A stretch of 8,156 bases of DNA from Azoarcus sp. (GTDB taxonomy: Bacteria > Pseudomonadota > Gammaproteobacteria > Burkholderiales > Rhodocyclaceae): assembly GCA_031259795.1 (NCBI GenBank), contig JAIRLA010000302.1, positions 1-8,156 of the forward strand. Direction: 5' to 3'. Position numbers and translations under genes: made by a program. The notes under the pieces are model-generated. The model searched no databases, had not been told where the DNA came from, and saw only the letters and a list, made by a program, of their open reading frames with translations. Positions 5,688 to 8,156 of this stretch are shown here, piece by piece; the first letter of the stretch is position 1, and every line of letters begins with the position of its first letter.

Positions 5688-6872
5688 ATGACCGCCCTCG
5701 ATCTCGCCCGCCAGTCGCATGCCCTTCTGCAAACCATCCGCCGCGACCTGCACGCCCATCCCGAATTGGCATTCGCCGAAACGCGCACGGCGGAAATCGT
5801 GGCCGGCCAGCTTGCCGGATGGGGCGTCGAAGTGCATCGCGGGCTTGCGGGCACGGGCGTCGTGGGAGTGATCCGCGCCGGAGAAGGGCGTCGCGCGCTC
5901 GGGCTGCGGGCGGACATGGACGCGCTGCCGATCGCCGAGGCCAACAGCTTCGCGCATCGCTCCAAGGTCGAAGGATGCATGCACGGCTGCGGGCACGATG
6001 GGCATAGCGCGATGTTGCTGGGCGCGGCGAAGATTCTCGCCGAACGGCGCGATTTCGATGGCGCGGTCTATCTGATCTTCCAGCCGGGCGAAGAAGGCGC
6101 GGGCGGCGCGCGGGCGATGATCGAAGACGGGCTGTTCGAGCGCTTCCCGATGGAAGCGGTCTTCGGCATGCACAACTGGCCGGGATTGCCCGCCGGAGAC
6201 TTCGCGGTGCACACGGGGCCGGTCATGGCGGGCACCGACCGTTTCGGCATACACATCCGGGGCGTGGGCGCGCATGCGGCGATGCCGCACCTGGGCGTCG
6301 ATCCGGTGCTCGCCGGCGCGGCCTTGGTGCAAGCAATACAAAGCGTGGTGGCGCGCACGCTCGATCCGCTCGAAGCCGCCGTGGTGTCGGTGACGTGCTT
6401 CCACGCCGGCGACACCTTCAACGTCCTGCCCGAGCGGGCGGAATTATCCGGGACGGTGCGCAGCTTTTCGGCGGCGGTGCGGGAAAAGGCGCTCGCGCGC
6501 CTGCGCGGATTGTGCGCCGGAGTGGCGGAAGCGTTCGGGGTGGAGATCGCCTTCGAACTCTTCTCCGGCGGCTATCCCCCGACAGTCAACACCGCCGCCG
6601 AAGCCGCGCACTGCGCGCGGGCCGCCGCCGCCGTAGCGGGGCGCGCGCATGTGCGCACCGGCGAGCGCCCGAGCACGGGCGCGGAAGATTTCGCCTACTA
6701 CCTGCAACACAAGCCCGGCGCCTACATATGGATCGGCAACGGCGAATGCGGGGAAGACGCCGCCAGCGCGGCGCTGCACAATCCGGCCTACGACTTCAAT
6801 GACAATATACTCGCCGCGGGCGCGGCCTACTGGGTGGAACTCGTCCGGCTGCTGCTGCCGCGCACGCGCTGA
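5688..6872 (+). CDS. M20D family metal-dependent amidohydrolase (hippurate hydrolase-like)
   Basis: A 394-residue cytoplasmic hydrolase of the M20 peptidase family, subfamily D (hippurate, IAA-amino acid and N-acyl amino acid hydrolases). It should cleave an amide bond with two bound metal ions. Seen in order: RRDLHAHPELAF (18-29), LRADMDALPI (73-82), HGCGHDGH (99-106) with metal ligands C101 and H103, FQPGEEG (131-137) with E135/E136, MHNWPGLPAG (161-170) with H162, a dimerisation (lid) domain from about 180 to 295 containing GVGAHAAMPHLGVDP, then STGAEDFAYYL (329-339) and LHNPAYDFND (363-372) with the last ligand H364. All expected metal ligands are present. The open frame extends upstream to 5529, but those 53 residues are unlike the family, so I start at the ATG 5688-5690. 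The natural substrate cannot be told from sequence. rmuC follows after 54 bases. Confidence 0.92.
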   Translation: MTALDLARQSHALLQTIRRDLHAHPELAFAETRTAEIVAGQLAGWGVEVHRGLAGTGVVGVIRAGEGRRALGLRADMDALPIAEANSFAHRSKVEGCMHGCGHDGHSAMLLGAAKILAERRDFDGAVYLIFQPGEEGAGGARAMIEDGLFERFPMEAVFGMHNWPGLPAGDFAVHTGPVMAGTDRFGIHIRGVGAHAAMPHLGVDPVLAGAALVQAIQSVVARTLDPLEAAVVSVTCFHAGDTFNVLPERAELSGTVRSFSAAVREKALARLRGLCAGVAEAFGVEIAFELFSGGYPPTVNTAAEAAHCARAAAAVAGRAHVRTGERPSTGAEDFAYYLQHKPGAYIWIGNGECGEDAASAALHNPAYDFNDNILAAGAAYWVELVRLLLPRTR

Positions 6873-6926
6873 AAACACCCGCGCGCGCAAGCAACCCTGT
6901 CCGCCGCCTGCAAAGCGCCGATCGCC

Positions 6927-8105
6927 ATGAATGAAACCCTGCAATTCCCCTTGATCTTCGCCGGTTTTTTCCTCCTCCTGTGCGCGGTGGCGCTACTGAT
7001 ATGGCTGGCCGTGGGCGCGGCGCGGCGCGAGCGCGGCATCTTCGCGCAACACCGGGAACTGCTGCGCGACCTCCATGAAGGACTGGATCGCCAGACCGAC
7101 CGCATCGGCGAACACGCGCGCGCCGACCGCGAACTGCTCCAGAACGGACTGACGGCGTCGGCGGCGCAACTATCGCACTCGATTGAAGCCCTGACTCGCG
7201 GCATGGAAGGACAACTGCGCAACCTCGCCGGGCAAGTCAATTCCCGGCTCGACGAAGGCATGCGCAAGACCAGCGACACCTTTGCGAACATCATGGCGCG
7301 CCTGGCGGCGATCGACGAAGCGCAGAAAAAAATAGACGGCCTCGCGGGCAGCATGGTCAGTCTTCAAGAGATACTGGGCGACAAGCGCGCGCGCGGCGCC
7401 TTTGGCGAAGTACAACTGGAGGCGCTGGTACGCAACGCACTGCCGCCGGAGGCCTGCGCCTTCCAGGCGACGCTGCCCAATGGCACGCGCGTCGACTGCC
7501 TGCTCGAACTGCCCCCGCCCACGGGCCGGGTGGCGATCGACGCCAAATTCCCGCTCGAAAACTACAACCGCATGTTCGACCCCGCGCTGGAGCAGGCCGG
7601 GCGGAAAGCGGCGCAAACCGCCTTCCGCGCCGACGTATGCCGCCACATCGACGCGATCGCCGACAAATACATCCTGCCCGGCGTCACCGCCGACGGCGCG
7701 GTGATGTTCCTCCCCGCCGAAGCGATATTCGCCGAACTGCACGCCGCGCACCCCGAAATCATCGCCCGCGCGCAAGCGCGGCGCGTATGGATCGTCTCCC
7801 CCACGACCCTGATGGCGGTGCTCAACACCGCGCGCGCAGTACTGAAAGACGTCGAGACCCGCCGCCAGGTTCATGTCATCCAGGACGAACTGGGCCGTCT
7901 GGCGAAAGATTTCCAGCGCTTCGACGCGCGCATGAACGCACTCGCCCGCCATATCGAGCAAGCGGGCAAGGACGTAGAAGAAGTCCACATCTCCAGCCGC
8001 AAGATCAGCGCGCATTTCCAGCGCATCGAATCGGTTCGCTTCGACGAAACGGAAGAAGCAACGGATACAAAAAACCTCGACCCGGGGGAAGTGGACGCCC
8101 CATGA
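6927..8105 (+). CDS. rmuC: DNA recombination protein RmuC
   Basis: A 392-residue protein with an N-terminal membrane anchor (about 8-30, LIFAGFFLLLCAVALLIWLA), a long heptad-like coiled-coil region (about 35-150) and the conserved RmuC domain (about 150-365). Typical blocks are GAFGEVQLEALVRNALPP (157-174), RVDCLLELP (188-196), VAIDAKFPLENY (202-213), MFLPAEAIFAELH (260-272), RVWIVSPTTLMAVLNT (286-301) and ISSRKISAHFQRIE (355-368). The family is regarded as a PD-(D/E)xK-type nuclease relative; E161, D190 and D205-x-K207 fit such a site. In E. coli rmuC loss raises inversion between short inverted repeats, so it is linked to genome stability; its biochemical action is not settled. The start ATG at 6927 has no strong Shine-Dalgarno. 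No terminator hairpin is visible in the 54-base gap after the amidohydrolase, so the two are probably one transcript. The stop is complete, and only 51 bases follow it. Confidence 0.95.
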   Translation: MNETLQFPLIFAGFFLLLCAVALLIWLAVGAARRERGIFAQHRELLRDLHEGLDRQTDRIGEHARADRELLQNGLTASAAQLSHSIEALTRGMEGQLRNLAGQVNSRLDEGMRKTSDTFANIMARLAAIDEAQKKIDGLAGSMVSLQEILGDKRARGAFGEVQLEALVRNALPPEACAFQATLPNGTRVDCLLELPPPTGRVAIDAKFPLENYNRMFDPALEQAGRKAAQTAFRADVCRHIDAIADKYILPGVTADGAVMFLPAEAIFAELHAAHPEIIARAQARRVWIVSPTTLMAVLNTARAVLKDVETRRQVHVIQDELGRLAKDFQRFDARMNALARHIEQAGKDVEEVHISSRKISAHFQRIESVRFDETEEATDTKNLDPGEVDAP

Positions 8106-8156
8106 AACAGCAAATCACGCGCGGATTCGCCTGACATCGGGCATCGAGGATCAAAT

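Noticed and set aside
5226..6404. A 392-codon open frame on - across the mnmC start and the amidohydrolase
   Set aside because: It crosses two real genes and their divergent spacer; its translation is low-complexity H/R/A-rich shadow sequence.
8102..8134. A 10-codon ORF (MKQQITRGFA) overlapping the rmuC stop as ATGA
   Set aside because: The overlap resembles translational coupling, but ten codons with no recognisable peptide and the window end 22 bases later give no support for a real gene.

Overview
The window is ordinary chromosomal DNA of a GC-rich proteobacterium. A betaproteobacterium of the Rhodocyclales/Nitrosomonadales type is my best guess, from the gene families, the C4-type L31, the full-length fused MnmC and the poor Shine-Dalgarno sequences; no rRNA or marker search was possible. 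Seven protein genes are supported: the 3' end of ppsA, a GNAT acetyltransferase, rpmE (ribosomal protein L31), a membrane sensor diguanylate cyclase, mnmC, an M20D amidohydrolase and rmuC.

Layout. At the left edge the last 55 codons of phosphoenolpyruvate synthase run on + and end at 168. They converge on a block of four - strand genes, read from right to left as mnmC (5424-3496), the diguanylate cyclase (3402-1369), rpmE (1041-823) and the GNAT gene (753-220). rpmE has its own good sigma70-type promoter (1099-1127) and a strong intrinsic terminator (773-796), so it looks like a stand-alone unit inside the block. The 327-base gap between the cyclase and rpmE carries a dispersed REP-like repeat with an 11-bp inverted partner. 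From about 5434 the direction changes: the M20D amidohydrolase (5688-6872) and rmuC (6927-8105) run on + and are probably co-transcribed. mnmC and the amidohydrolase therefore diverge from a 263-base spacer.

How the genes fit together. There is no single pathway. PpsA is gluconeogenic, L31 and MnmC belong to translation (ribosome, tRNA wobble U34 modification), the cyclase makes c-di-GMP in response to a periplasmic signal, the M20D enzyme cleaves an amide bond of an unknown small molecule, and RmuC is a membrane-anchored protein of DNA maintenance.

I do not see an undescribed multi-gene system, CRISPR array, tRNA, IS element or phage gene. What deserves a second look is small: a four-tract G-quadruplex motif over the ppsA stop codon, the repeat cluster upstream of rpmE, the tight terminator-to-start spacing between rpmE and the GNAT gene, and an AT-rich island before the cyclase gene.
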